Assembly: GCA_034509425.1 (NCBI GenBank)
Contig: JAVTVJ010001228.1
Location: forward strand, 1-64,000
Source of the DNA: Eopsaltria australis
Taxonomy: Eukaryota > Chordata > Aves > Passeriformes > Petroicidae
Length of the DNA stretch: 64,000 bases
Direction: 5' to 3'
Shown here: positions 33,546 to 46,139 of the stretch, piece by piece
Numbering within the stretch: the first letter of the stretch is position 1
Layout: every line of letters begins with the position of its first letter
Made by a program: the position numbers and the translations under genes
Notes under the pieces: model-generated
Database searches by the model: none
What the model saw: only the letters and a program-made list of their open reading frames with translations
What the model was told of the DNA's origin: nothing

Positions 33546-35399
33546 CCCATCCCATGGGGAAATGTCGCGGTCCTCATCTGAGTGGATTGGTGGGCAAGAA
33601 GGTCAGGAGCTGGAGCTGTCTGCTTGATTATTATTTCAAGGACAGCTTGTAATCGAATGATGCAATTCAAATTCTAAATGGGTTCTCTGGCTCCTGATAT
33701 GAATTTGTTTGGGTTCCCAGGGTCTGGTCCATGGTGTAGTAGGATTTGTTCTGGAGCCGTTCATCTTTTCCCCATTTTTGGGCCATTCCCAGGGCTGAAT
33801 CCATTGACCACTTTTCTCTGATTAAATCATCCTGGAAGGTGTGGTAGCAAAACCACCCCAGAGGTCTGACACACCCTATATAACATAGACAGTGACAGCA
33901 CATGTTGCTGTGGGGACAGGGATGATTCCCCCTCACTTGTTTTATTGAAGTTTTCCCAACATTCTCCATTTGCTTTTTTCCTTTGCACCTTAACCAATTT
34001 CTGTGGCAGAGTCAGAAATGCTCACAGTGGGCTCTGCCTTTAGCTGTGCAAATTCCGTGTGTGGGAGCAGGCAGAGCTTGGGGTGAGGGATAGAGGGAAT
34101 GAGCCCAATTCCTGCCCCAGGCAGGAAGCCCCTGGTGCATTGTGCACCCTTTGCCCCAGCAGTGTTAATTTGCATTTCTAAAGCTCTTTCACTGAGTGCC
34201 TGGAGCAAAGCTTCTCTTCCTGGGCGGCGCTCAGGCGACTCACATCTTCCCCCCTCACCTCTCCCATAGTTGTTTTTTTTTTTTTTTTAAACAATATTCT
34301 GTTAACTGTGTAGAGTAAAAGGGTCACTTAAACTTCTTCCAGTTTTGCAAAATGCAGCCTAAAGGTGAAAGTCAAGAAATCCACACCAAAATTTTGCCAT
34401 CGTTTACAGCCACGCACACACACATACACACAAAAATATCCAAAGCAATAAAGATTTTTGCTAATTCTTCCCCTAAGACTAAAAATTACTTGTCACACCC
34501 CTGGAACAATCCTAACTTACAATATAGAATTAGGATTATTAAGAAAAAACATTCTAATTCTGTAATAGTATCACCAAATCTGCGGGAATAACCAAAATCC
34601 TTCAAAAACATTTCTAGAATTAGAGAATCAGGGCATGACATTTTTCTGGGCAGGATGTGCAACAGAAATCACTTCATCCACACAGAGCCAGGGTGGGCAG
34701 AGAAAATCATTCCCTGACAGATGAGTTTTACCCGATGTTTCCTAAATTTCTACAGACCAAACCCATAGAAATCCCTTGGTTTAATGTTCATTGCTTCCCC
34801 CTTGGGTAGATCTTAGTACTTGGTTTTCTATTGGACCCGGATTTCTTTGCCTCTGATGTTAATTAGGTGCACACTCCTGGATTTCCTTCTCAGCCTTTTC
34901 CAGACCAGGTGTCTCCAGCTGTGCCTGGGCATTGTCTGGGGTTGATGTTTGCTGATGGGCGTTGATGTTCTGTTGATGGTCGTTATCTTTTTGAGTATCT
35001 ATTGGGCCATTCCCAGTCTGTGGAGATGTTCAGCTCATCTCCCTTGAGTGCTGTAACATCCCTTAAAAAAAAACCTTTCAGTTTCTTTCCTCAAGGCAAA
35101 GGTAAACCAAGCCTGACTGAAGAAATGCAATTTTATAGATTTTAAACTTGGTGTATTTTACAACAATCTAATCCCACCCAGGCCAGTGTGTGAGTCTAAT
35201 TGAGAGCCAGAGTCGAATTCTCACGTAGTTTTCCACAGCCCCTGTGGTGAGTGCAGGCACAGAAGGCACTGAAGCTCCAAGAGTGCCAGCAAGGATTGGC
35301 CTCCAGTGGCTGGAGATGCCAAAGGAGGGTGCCCAGGCAGACGATTTCAGCAGAGGATGTGTGGGCAGGCCCAGGGGCTTCCCCCGCTGTGGAGCCCTG
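33546..35399. other. No confident gene; possible retroviral envelope relic
   Basis: A minus-strand frame at 33969-33667 has clustered Cys and aromatic residues (NMCCHCLCYIGC, GWFCYHTF) and sits where env would be in the inverted retroviral remnant; this is position-based and weak. A T-tract lies at 34271-34288. The rest (34.3-35.2 kb) is AT-rich without motifs. Confidence 0.3.
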
Positions 35400-36910
35400 G
35401 CTGCTGCTGCGTTGCCTTCAGTGCAGGCTCAGTGGCGGCCTCCCATGCTCCTGCTGCAGCCGGCAAGTCCAAATCTGCGGGGCTTCAGACACCTTGAGGC
35501 CAGGCTGAGGGGTCCCCCCGTGTTCAGCTCTGCTGGCGCCTGTCTCTGTGCTCAGGGACACTTGCAATGGGCCACGCCACTTGGCCACCAGTGCTGCTTC
35601 TTTGCACTCCTGGAGCACCACCCAAAGTCCTGCTTGCATGTTGTGAGCAGCAAAGTGCCAAGGCAAGCTCTGTGCCAGCTGAGCTTCCTGTGCAAGAGAT
35701 TTCACAAGAGACAGGATTCTGGCCACAGACTGCTTGAAATAGACATCCCTTATCTCCAGCCCCACACTAGGTGCAGAATTCCCAGGGTAAGGAATTCCAA
35801 ACACCAATACCAAGGGAGATAATTTACTATTCTTGCCAAAGCCAATGGCAAAAGCCGTACCCATGGCATCTTGGTTTCTATGATGCCTGAGGGATTTTTT
35901 CTGCTTTTTCTCCTGAATATGTCGTACCCTGTTACCTATATTCACAAGTATTGGCATGCATACTTGTGATGCTTTAGGTGATAGTTTAGCCTGGTTTCAT
36001 GGTGTTTAGGAGGCCGGTAGACTAAACACCCCTGAAGCCACGTAGAGCTAGAGACCAAACACCCTGTTTTCGTGAGCCCTCAAGGTCTCCTAGTAGAATA
36101 GATTTTGTAAACTAGAAGTTAGCCCACCCAGGCCCCTTATTGGGCCCTCCTGGTAGATATGCTAATGTGTAGAGTCTTTAATTGTATACTGAATTGGGGG
36201 GAAGGGGCTTTTGCAGCGTGTTCTACCTGGACGGCAGAAGCCATCGAACGGGATCCTATTAAAATACCGAGGTAAACAACCCCCAACCCTTTCACTGTGT
36301 CTGAGCCTTTATTTCCTAAGACCAGAAAAAAGGCATCACTATCAGCAACTTCAAAAGGTGTTTCTTTATTTCCCCATTCATTCTTTCTATCTCATCTGAG
36401 CTCTGGGTGTGCCAGGGGTTTGGAGGTCCCATTGTATTCCTAAAGCAGCCATAACCACCTGCAGGATCTTTCCTTTAGAATGCGTTCCCCTCTCTGAGTC
36501 TATTGCTTCCACAATCCCTTATTTTGGTATTATTCGTTCTAAGAATACCTGAAGAACTGATCCAGTGGTGGCTGCAGCAGTGGGAAATGCTTGTGCCAGC
36601 CTGTGAGCTGCCACAGCTGTTAGCAGAAGATATTGAAGCCTTGGTGCTCAGGGCATTTCAGTGCCAGGATCTTGCAAGCACACCCAGCTGCGGGGTTTGA
36701 GCTGAGCATGGGGGCGGTGACCTGCGCTTTGTGTCATTCCCTTTCCTTAACAACAGCATGTCTTGTGACAATTTTCCTTTCTGCTGCCCTTGAAGATCCT
36801 TCCGTAAACACATTTTCTCCCTCAGGCCAGGGAATGTCTCCTCAGTCTCTCCTATCCCAGGTCTGCGGCTCTGTCACTTGAATGCAGTCATGGGTTTCTT
36901 CCCAGCCCCC
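35400..36910 (-). pseudogene. Gamma-type retroviral integrase and RNase H remnant, inverted copy
   Basis: Reverse complement of the remnant at 6855-7610. The integrase C-terminal part is extended here (35880-35418, including a WRGPLQVSLSTET stretch typical of the integrase tail). It is split at 35881-36338 by a solo LTR. The zinc-finger 5' flank begins at about 36911, as in the first unit. Several frame breaks; non-functional. Confidence 0.7.
35881..36338. mobile_element. Solo LTR nested in the integrase remnant
   Basis: A 458-base segment starts TGATGCCT and ends AGGCATCA, perfect 8-base inverted termini, and is flanked by CTA on both sides (35878-35880 and 36339-36341). The first unit has uninterrupted integrase sequence at the same point (around 7432), so this is an insertion after duplication. 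No coding inside. The short duplication (3, possibly 4 bases sharing T) is at the lower limit for retroviruses. Confidence 0.8.
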
Positions 36911-37808
36911 CTGTCCAGGGCCGGGATTGGCGGGGGGGCAGAACTGGCCCCAAGATGGATCGGGAATGGGGACCCCCGTGTGTCCCCCCCCGAGTCACCC
37001 CATTTGGGGGGTTTTGGAAGGCACCTGAACCTCAGAACGGCACCCAGAGAACCCCAAATGGTGCCATAACACCCCTGAGGTGCGAGGGGAATTTGGGGAG
37101 GAGGCACGTGGGGGGCACCCAGGCCGAGCAAAGAGCCCAGCTCTGCCCCAGCCCGATCTGCCCCAGCTCCATCCCGCCTCGTCCTGTGGGTTGCGACGGC
37201 CTTGAGAAAATGGGGCCAAGGGTGGGCGCTGGGCCCGGGGGGAGCAGGAGAAGGGATGGAGGGGGAGGAGGAGGGATGACGAAGGAGTGGGAGAACGACT
37301 GGAGAGAAGAGGAGAAGGAGGCGGGATGAGGAAGGAGGCGGAGCGGGAGGAGTGATGGAGGAGGAGCCGGGGAAAGAGGAGAGGTAGGAAGAGAAGGGAG
37401 AGAGAAAGAGGAGGAGCAGCAGGGGAAGTGCTGGGGCCAGTCACTCGCTGTGTCTGCTGCAGATCCGCAGGTGAGCGGGGAGTGGAAGCTCGCCCCAAAT
37501 CTCTCGGGGGATCCCCGAGCGGCGTTTATTCCTGGGGTGTTATTTGAGCTCGCAGCTTCTCGGTTCGAGCCCCAAATCACATTAGGGGCCCTGGGAGGGT
37601 TTCATTTTTGGGTCAGGGAAGGGAGACCCCCAGGACCCAAAAGTGGAGAGATCAGAGAGGGGGAACTCCTGGGAGGGTTTTCCTGGGCTGAATTTTTGTC
37701 ATCTGGTGTTTTATAGACACAAAACCCCCAGAGACTTCTAGAGCTGGACCTAGGCATCTGGAAGTCTCAACCCCAGGTGCTCATCCCTTCTTTTTCCTCC
37801 CAAACCAG
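36911..37808 (+). other. 5' flank, possible first exon and intron of zinc-finger locus C
   Basis: Inverted homologue of 5565-6850. An ATG at 37355 starts a purine-rich block (MEEEPGKEER then TAG), and GATCCGCAG|GTGAGC at 37470 is the donor, as in locus A. The early stop argues that this exon is untranslated or decayed. Confidence 0.4.
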
Positions 37809-38576
<768 letters not shown>

Positions 38577-39786
38577 GGGAAGCCCTTTGAGTGCCCCGAT
38601 TGCGTGAAGAGCTTGGTGTGCTGCTGCAGCTCCATCTCCCATGGGAGGATCTGTGTTGGATGATCCCCTGTGACCCATCTGGGGCAGAGTCCTGGTGATC
38701 CCTGTTCTGGGTGATCCATGTTTGGATCCAGTGTATTGGGTTTGTGTGGCCAGGTTTTGGTATTAGGGGGCTCCACTGGTGGCTTTTGAGGGCAGCTTCC
38801 AGAAGCCTCCCCTGTTTCTGGCTCCTGTTCTGTCCCGCCCCTGAAGGCAAGGGCAGCTGAGGTTGTTGTTAATGGATCCACTGGGACAGATTACAGTGAA
38901 TTTACAGTGATTGATCTGCATTTATAAATATATCTCTGTGGGCTTTATTTTAGAACAGTGTTTTTTTGCTTTTTTAAGGGGGTTTGGAGTCCTTTTGGTT
39001 CCCATCTCCAGTCATATTGAAAGCATAAAAGTAACATTTAGGAAAATGTAGAAAGGAAAAGAAAGTAGAAGAATAGAAAGATAGTAGAAGAATAAAATAT
39101 ACACAGTCACCAGACCTGGATCCAGCAACAAAACTTTTGGTGTTGATGGTTACAATGTTCCTGTCCTTGGTCTAAAGTGATGGTCCCAGGCTGGATCCCT
39201 GGGGGTTGGGGAAGCCCTGGAAGCTCCAAGTTCTGTGGGTTAATACAGGTTGAGGTTTGGGTGAACACCCAGGTACCTCCCCTGGGGGAGTTTTACACTG
39301 TCTGATGTCCCACTGTGGATCCTGGGGCAGTTTGTGGGGCTCTGGTGGTTCATGGCCCCTTGTGAGACGTGGCCCTGCCTGTGCTGGCAGCGCAGCTGAG
39401 CCAGGTATGGCCCATGGGAAGGGATGGAAAGCTGCAGGGCTGGGTGTGAATGTCCTGGGCCTTCCTTGGGGGAGTTTGCAGAGGTGAGGCAGTTGTGTAA
39501 GGGAGGGCATTGCCCTGGTGCAAAGGCCTGTCCCAGCTGGCAGCATCTGCTTGTGCTGGGCCTCTGCCCTTCCCTGGCTCCCAGCGCGGCTCGTCCCCTG
39601 CGGTGCTGGGTGTTCACCCCTTGTGGCCCTGGGCGCTTCCTGTGCCCATGGCCAGCAAAGCCCCTGCTGCTTTTGCCAACGGCCACTGCTTTGAGCCATT
39701 GACCCCCAACATTTCAGTCCCTCACAGCTCTGTACCCCAAAAGCCGAGAGGGATCGATGGTGCCTCAAAACAACTCCATTGCCCTG
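38577..39786. repeat. Zinc-finger 3' flank and duplicated spacer, copy 3 (inverted)
   Basis: Reverse complement of the spacers at 2640-3464 and 19027-19880 plus the zinc-finger 3' flank. It ends at the CCCTG target duplication of the provirus; the spacer resumes on the other side at 47032. Confidence 0.75.
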
Positions 39787-40677
39787 TGTTTTGGTTTGAA
39801 GGACAGGTGTCTGTTAAGGAAGGCAGGAGCCTCCCTTGGAATGGGAAACTGTAACTCTTCTCCTTCTGAATTATTATAAATTTGAAATCAAGAGGCTCTC
39901 AGGCAAAGATATGGAAATAGGAATAACAGTTCTTTACTACTATTTAAAACAAGGATAACAAATAATAACAACTATAACGTTGACTAACAAACAGAACTAG
40001 AAACTCAGTGGCAGCCTGCTCGGCTTCAGGCACCTTTCTCTTTGGTGCAGTTCCAGTCACAGCCTGCAGGGGCGCTCTGGGTGCGGTGATTCCCCGGTGC
40101 CTGCAGGGGCACTCTGGCGTGAGCTCAGGTAGCACACGGCGAATGGCGACTACCTGAAGCACGGAGGGATGGAGGAGAGCCCTTGCTCCACAGACCCTCG
40201 GGAGGGGCAGCTGGTGTTGGTGCTACAGCAGGATCCCCGGACACAGGGAGCTGGGACGGTAAGGGGTCTCCACGTGCAGGGAAAAACCCCGCTACAATGT
40301 AGCGGAGAAAACTCAGAGGGGGCTGGTGGCAGGCAGGTCGGCCCTGGATGGGGCAGAGGGCAGAGACTCACAGCAGACAGACCGGCAGCTCTGTGCTGGC
40401 TTCTCAGGGGGCCGTGGGTTCAGCAGACAGCAGCTCCGACCGTCCAGCTCTGAGGGTCCCGAGCAAGAGAGCGTGACCTCCCCCCTGCCCTTGCTTTTCA
40501 GTCTCTAAATCTCGTGTTGTCTGGCTCTGCTTCCATGAGGGGCAATTTAGCCCCACCCTGCCAAGGAGAAAGGCTACAGCCTTGTGCTTTCTTTCTCTTA
40601 AGTACCCAGTCATTTGTGTCTTAGCAACCCATGGGAAAAAAATTCCTGAGGAAAAGAACTAGATCCAACCTTCAACA
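39787..40677 (-). repeat. 3' LTR of the provirus
   Basis: On the sense (minus) strand it starts TGTTGAAGG and ends CCAAAACA. It differs from the 5' LTR at 21 substitutions and 4 small indels; 11 of the 12 C/T differences (plus strand) have T here, 8 of those 11 after a C. Confidence 0.9.
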
Positions 40678-40705
40678 TTCTCCACCCTGAATTTTTTTCT
40701 CATGC
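40678..40705 (-). promoter_or_regulatory. Probable polypurine tract of the provirus
   Basis: The sense strand immediately before the 3' LTR reads AGAAAAAAATTC then AGGGTGGAGAA, a purine-rich run ending at the LTR border, as expected for the plus-strand primer. Confidence 0.6.
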
Positions 40706-40900
40706 AAACACCTTACATCAAATTTAAACTTTCGAGGTATATACATACATGCAGATACAGATACAAGCCCAGTGTCATAAGTAGTTCACCCTAAAACAAG
40801 ATCTCCTTGAGGTATGCATCGGGTCTCTCCATCCCTTTGCATCACCCACTAGGTGTAGTCTGGTCCCTGAGCAAAGACAACCCCCCGGATGGGATTGTCT

Positions 40901-42560
40901 TTACTTGAGGCAGAGTTTACCCAAACAGTCTTTCCCAGCATACCTCTCATGTGTACTTACTGGAACTTTATCTCCATCTGTTGTTCGCAAGGGGTCAGAG
41001 TGGGCAGGCCCGGCCCGGCTGGAGGAACCTCGGGTGTTCACTAACCATGTGGCCTTTGCCAAATTAGTCTCTCAGTTCTTGAACGTCCCCCCACCCAGTG
41101 CTTTCAAGGTGGTTTTGAGCAGGCCATTGTACCGTTCAACTTTCCCAGCTGCTGGTGCATGATAAGGGATATGGTACACCTACTCGATGCCATGTTCTCT
41201 AGTCCAGGTGTTTATAAGGCTATTTTTGAAGTGAGTCCCATTGTCGGATTCAATTCTCTCTGGGGTACTATGTCTCTAAAGAACTTGTTTTTCGAGGCCC
41301 AGGATGGTGTTCCGGGCAGTGGCATAAGGCACAGGGTAGGTCTCCAGCCATCCTGTGGTGGCTTCTACTATTGTGAGAACGTAGCGCTTGCCTTGGCGGG
41401 TTTGGGGCAGTGTGATGTAATCAATCTGCCAAGCCTCTCCATACTTGTATTTGGACCACCGTCCACCATACTATAGAGGCTTCACCTGCTTGGCTTGTTT
41501 GATCGCGGCGCACGTCTCGCAATCATGGATCACCTGGGAGATACTGTCTATGGTTAGGTCCACCCCTCGGTCTCGTGCCCACTTATAGGTGGCATCTCTG
41601 CCCTGGTGGCCTGAGGCATCATGGGCCCATCGGGCTAGGAACAACTCCCCTTTGTGTTGCCAGTCTAAATTTATCTGTGCCACTTCTATCTTTGCGGCGT
41701 GATCTACCTGCTTGTTGTTCTGGTGTTCTTCGTTAGCTCGGCTCTTAGGGACATGGGCGTCTACATGGCGGACTTTTACGGGTAGCTTCTCTACCCGAGT
41801 GGCAATGTCTTTCCATTCATCAGCTGCCCAGATTGGCTTTCCTCTACGCTGCCAGTTGGCCTTTTTCTACTTTTTCAGCCAACCCCATAGAGCATTGGCT
41901 ACCATCTACGAATCGGTGTAGAGATAGAGCTTTGGCCACTTCTCTCTTTCAGCAATGTCTAGGGCCAGCTGAACAGCTTTGAGTTCAGCAAATTGGCTCG
42001 ACTCACTTTCTCCTTCAGTGGCTTCTGCAACTTGTCGTGTGGGGCTCCACACAGCTGCTTTCCACTTCCGGTTCATTCCTATGATGCGACAGGAACCATC
42101 AGTGAAAAGGGCGTAGCACTTTTCTTCATCTAGCAGTTGATTATATGGTGGAGCTTCCTCAGCCCGGGTCACTTGTTCTTGCTTCTCTTCATCAGTGATA
42201 CTAAAACTCTCACCTTCCGGCTAGTTCGTAATTATTTCTAGGATCCCAGGGCGGTTCGGATTTCTAATGCAGGCGCGCTGTGTGATAAGTGTGATTCACT
42301 TACTCCATGTGGCATCGGTGGCGTGGTGGGTAGAGGGAGCCTTTCCTTTAAACATCTACCCCAGCACTGGTAGTCGAGGTGCCAGGAGGAGTTGTGCTTC
42401 AGTGCCAATTACCTCTGAGGCGGCTTGAACTCCTTCATAGGCGGCCAAGATTTCTTTCTCTGTGGGGGTGTAGTTGGCTTCGGACCCTCTGTAACTCCGG
42501 CTCTAGAATCCCAGCGGTCGGCCTCGAGTCTCTCCAGGCACCTTCTGCTAAAGGCTCCAG
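40901..42560 (-). pseudogene. Provirus RNase H and integrase region
   Basis: Continues the frame of the RT. RNase H: YALFTDGSCRI (first Asp), ELKAVQLAL (Glu), LYLYTDS (Asp) at about 42172-41906. Integrase: zinc domain HDASGHQ ... CETCAAIK at about 41620-41490, then core Asp in QIDYITL and ESDNGTHF, and Glu in GKVERYNG. Interrupted by TAG at 42550, 42505, 42358, 42223, 41908, 41869, 41473, 41278 and 41182 and by TGA at 42298 and 41074 (first base of each codon, minus strand), with no frameshift. Ends at TAA 40903-40901. Confidence 0.85.
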
Positions 42561-43921
42561 GACAAGCCCTTGTTCCCGGCTGCAGAGTAAAGCACATTTC
42601 TCACCTCTGGTCCTGTCCTTACTGGGCCAAGCGCTACTGCATGAGTGATCTCCTGCTTGATCTGGGCAAACGCTTGTTGCTGTTCAGGGCTCCAGTGAAA
42701 ATCGTTCTTCTTGCGGGTGACCAGGTAGAGAGGGCTCACAATCTGGCTGTACTCTGGAATGTGCATCCTCCAAAAACCTATGGCCCCTAGGAAAGCTTGA
42801 GTTTCCTTTTTGTTAGTTGGCGGAGACATCGCAGTGATCTTATTGATGACCTCCGTGGGAATCTGGCGCCGTCTATCTTGCCACTTTACCCCCAAGAACT
42901 GGATCTCTTGAGCAGGTCTCTTGACTTTGCTTTTCTTGATGGCAAAACCGGCTTCCAGGAGGATCATGATGATCTTCTCTCTTTTCTCAAATACTTCTGC
43001 TGCCGTGTTCCCCCACACAATGATGTCATCGATGTATTGGAGATGCTCTGGAGTCTCACCCTTTTCCAGTGCAGTCTGGATCAGTCCATGGCAGATCGTG
43101 GGGCTGTGCCTCCACCCTTGGGGTAACCGATTCCAGGTATATTGCACACCCCTCCAGGTGAAGGCAAACTGAGGCCTGCACTCCGCTGCCAGAGGGATGG
43201 AGAAGAACGCATTGGCGATGTCAATGGTGGCATACCATTTTGCTGCCTTGGACTCCAGCTCGTACTGGAGCTCCAGCATGTCTGGCACGGCAGCACTCAA
43301 TGGTGGAGTCACTTCATTCAGGCCACGATAGTTCACAGTCAATCTCCATTCCCCGTCAGGCTTGCGCACAGGCCAGATGGGGCTGTTGAAGGGTGAGTGG
43401 GCTTTACTAACCACTCCTTGGCTTTCTAGGTCGCGGATCATCTTGTGGATGGGGATCACGGCGTCTCGATTCATCTGGTACTGCCGGCGGTGCACTGTCG
43501 AGGTGGCAATTGGCACTTGTTGCTCTTTTACTCTCAGGAGTCCCACTGCATTTGGATTTTCCGATAGTCCAGGCAAGGTGTTCAGTTGCCTGATGCCCTC
43601 TGCCTCCACAGCCGCTATTCCGAAAGCCCACCTGAGTCCCTTTGGGTCTTTGTAATAGCCATTCCGGAGGAAGTCTATGCCCAGAATACATGGGGCCTCT
43701 GGACCAGTCACAATGGGGTGTTTCTGCCACTCCTTCTCGGTCAGGCTCACCTCGGCTTCCAACAAAGTTAATTGCTGTGATCCCCCTGTCACCCCGGCAA
43801 TAGAAACAGGTTCTGCCCCCACATGTCTCGATGGAATTAAGGTACACTGCGCACCAGTATCAACTAACGCTTCATATTTTTGTGGTTCTGATGTGCCAGG
43901 CCATTGGATCCACACTGTCTA
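42548..43921 (-). pseudogene. Provirus protease and reverse transcriptase (open 455-codon stretch)
   Basis: Protease: ALVDTGAQCTLIPS (active-site DTG) and later CILGIDFL at about 43860-43660. RT: fingers with SPIWPVRKPDGEWRLT, palm with ATIDIANAFFSIPL (first Asp), RLPQGW and the YIDD box (QYIDDIIVWG) at about 43030, then FLGVKW and the thumb. All catalytic Asp residues are present. It is bounded by TAG at 43921-43919 upstream and 42550-42548 downstream, in the same frame as gag and integrase. The polyprotein would be processed into the replication enzymes; as written it is fragmented. Confidence 0.9.
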
Positions 43922-43969
43922 AAAGACCCGGTTTTCCCGTGCCTTTTCTTGGCTAGAGGCAGGGCCCCT

Positions 43970-46028
43970 CTAGCTCTGGTTGTCATTTCTTTCTTGGGCG
44001 TACATGGTAGAGGTCCCCTCGAGGGGATCTAACAGATCGTCCTCTCTTCTGTAATATCTGGCATCTCGGTCACGGGAGGCTGAGGCTACCTTCACTTTAG
44101 TAGACCCCCCGCCTCGGTTAGTATTTCCCTCCTTGAGTTGCTGTACCCGTGCTGCCAGGGTAGCAGTGGGTTTCCTATCCCACTTCCTCATGTCTTCTCC
44201 GTGATCACACAGGAAGAACCACAGCTCAGATCGTGGGGTGTACCCTCTCTCCCTGGCTGGGGGGCGCTGGGCTCTGACTTTGGGGCTTGTGACTCGCACT
44301 GGTGCCGCACTCATCCACCTCATCTCCTCCCTCACCTCCCTCATCATCTCCTCTCTGAGGTCTTTGACCACAGCAGAGACCTGAGCCTGCATTGGGCCAC
44401 TGATCATACTATCATAATTCCTGAGTTTGGTGGCTATGGAGCCTACTGTCTCTCGGTTGTCATCAGCATTAATTGTTGCAATGAAGATGGTGTATTGGGA
44501 GGGCCCTAGCTTTGCCAGATTCCACAACATTTGCCCTGTACACTTGACCTTGTCGGGGTCATTATCATGTTGTCCATCCCTCCCAAAGAGTACCTCCAAT
44601 ACTGCCCCCTCCCTCAGCTGTTGGATTCCCTCCTCAAGGGTCTTCCATGGTTTTCTATGATGATATTCCTGCATTCTCTCCCTGTTGACACACCTCTCTC
44701 TTACACTTATTAAAAGCCGTTTCCAGAGAGACAGGGGCCCGTCATCTCTTCCGAATACCTGATCCACCCCTGAGTCATGGGACAAGGGTCCCAGCTGCTT
44801 GCCTCAATACTATCCAGCTGCACACCCATACCCATAAGGTCCCAGACCCGAAGTAACCAGGTTGTAAAAGGCTCATTACCCCGTCGCACAATGTCTTTTT
44901 GTAGATTACGGAGACTGTCATACCCCAGGGACTCGGTAGTGATTTCAATCCTTGGCCTCCCTACTGGTTGAGAGGGTCTTGCTTCTCCATCATTACTCAC
45001 TGGCTGCTCTGGTTTGACCTTAGTCTTCCTCTTTTCCACAGGGGCAACTGCTACTGGCTGTGGCTGCCCCTCTGATCTGACTGGAGCCTGAGCGGTGATA
45101 ACGTCCCTGGGTTCCTCTGCTGCCCCATTAGACTCTCCTTCTTTGGGGTAGGGGAAGGGTTTCCCACCAGCTGGGCAAGTGTATTCTTTCAGCACTTGGC
45201 CCATCTCGCGTATCTCTTTCACCAGGACTCCCACCCAATCCGGGTGGGTTGTTTCTGAGGTGGGTTGTGGGACCGGGTCAGACTCTGTAGCAACATCCCT
45301 AGTGTCTGGGGCAATGTCAGGTTCTGGGAAGGTGTCCCTAGTTTCTGGGGCCATGTCAGGTTCTGTGGCAGCATCCCTAGTCTCTGGGGCCGTGTCAGGT
45401 TCTGTGGCCACGTCCCTAGTCTCTGGGGCTGTGTCAGGTTCTGTGGCAGCATCCCTAGTTTCTGGGGCCAGATCAGTTTCTGTGGCAGCATCCCTAGTCT
45501 TTGGGGCCAGATCAGTTTCTGTGGCAGCATCCCTAGTCTTTGGGGCCATGTCAGGTTCTGGGGCCCCATCCCTATTGTCTGGGGTAGATGTCAGAGTGGC
45601 TATCTAAGTCAGACCCCCTTTATCCCTGAATGCTAAATAGAGCAGGTCTATCAGCAACACCAGCCACTGTATGGTATCATTAGCATTTAGAGAAGATTCG
45701 AACCCCTCAAAGATTGGCAGGATACGCCCAAAGAGCTGGGTGAAGGGTTGTGAGAACATTTCTTTTGGTGTCACTTCCTCGCAGTAGGTACCATTATTAA
45801 AGTAACCCTGAAAACATGTCATTAATGTGTGGTAGCTGTGAATCCACATGCCTGCCTTCCAGAGGAAGTTGAAATCCATGAATTCCTCACCTTATTGACC
45901 CGTGACACAAACTGTATAACAGCCACTGTAGCCTTAGTTATAGGGCCCATGTTTAGATATGGGGCTGCATATGGGAGAGAAACAGCTGTGACCACTTGCC
46001 ATACGAACCGGAATAAGCTAGACCACAT
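43970..46028 (-). pseudogene. Provirus gag (frameshifted)
   Basis: The first plausible ATG is 46028-46026 in an ACCATG context, shortly after the primer-binding site. The frame runs about 45 codons, shifts near 45890, continues (MDFNFLWKAGMW...) to TAG at 45606-45604, then through a repeat-rich segment, shifts again near 44800 and runs to TAG at 43972-43970. The C-terminal part is Arg/Glu-rich with a capsid-like helical stretch (KTLEEGIQQLREG) and a single degraded knuckle (FFLCDHGEDMRKW). Product: structural polyprotein. The TAG at the gag end could be a natural read-through or processing stop, since protease follows in the same frame. Confidence 0.75.
45277..45549 (-). repeat. Seven 39-bp repeats inside gag
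   Basis: Tandem 13-residue units of the form APETRDAATEPD plus one residue (variants K/E/D, A/V, T/P). Seven units are contiguous in frame, so the array is coding. Proline/acid-rich and probably unstructured, located between the N-terminal and capsid-like parts of Gag. Confidence 0.85.
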
Positions 46029-46116
46029 GGTGCAACCTAATGAGGTTCCTATATCCAGCACAAAAAAACTGCGTTACTCAAGAACTGTTATCCTTTTTCC
46101 TCTCGATGCCCTCGTG

Positions 46117-46134
46117 CCCCACCGTTGGGCGCCA
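46117..46134 (-). promoter_or_regulatory. Primer-binding site, tRNA-Lys type
   Basis: The sense strand reads TGGCGCCCAACGGTGGGG, five bases downstream of the 5' LTR. This corresponds to the 3' end of tRNA-Lys(1,2) with one extra G, so lysine tRNA was the likely primer. Confidence 0.8.
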
Positions 46135-46139
46135 AAATC

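Noticed and set aside
45179..45636. Plus-strand frames with repeated SLVSGAVSGSVA
   Set aside because: Antisense of the gag 39-bp repeats.
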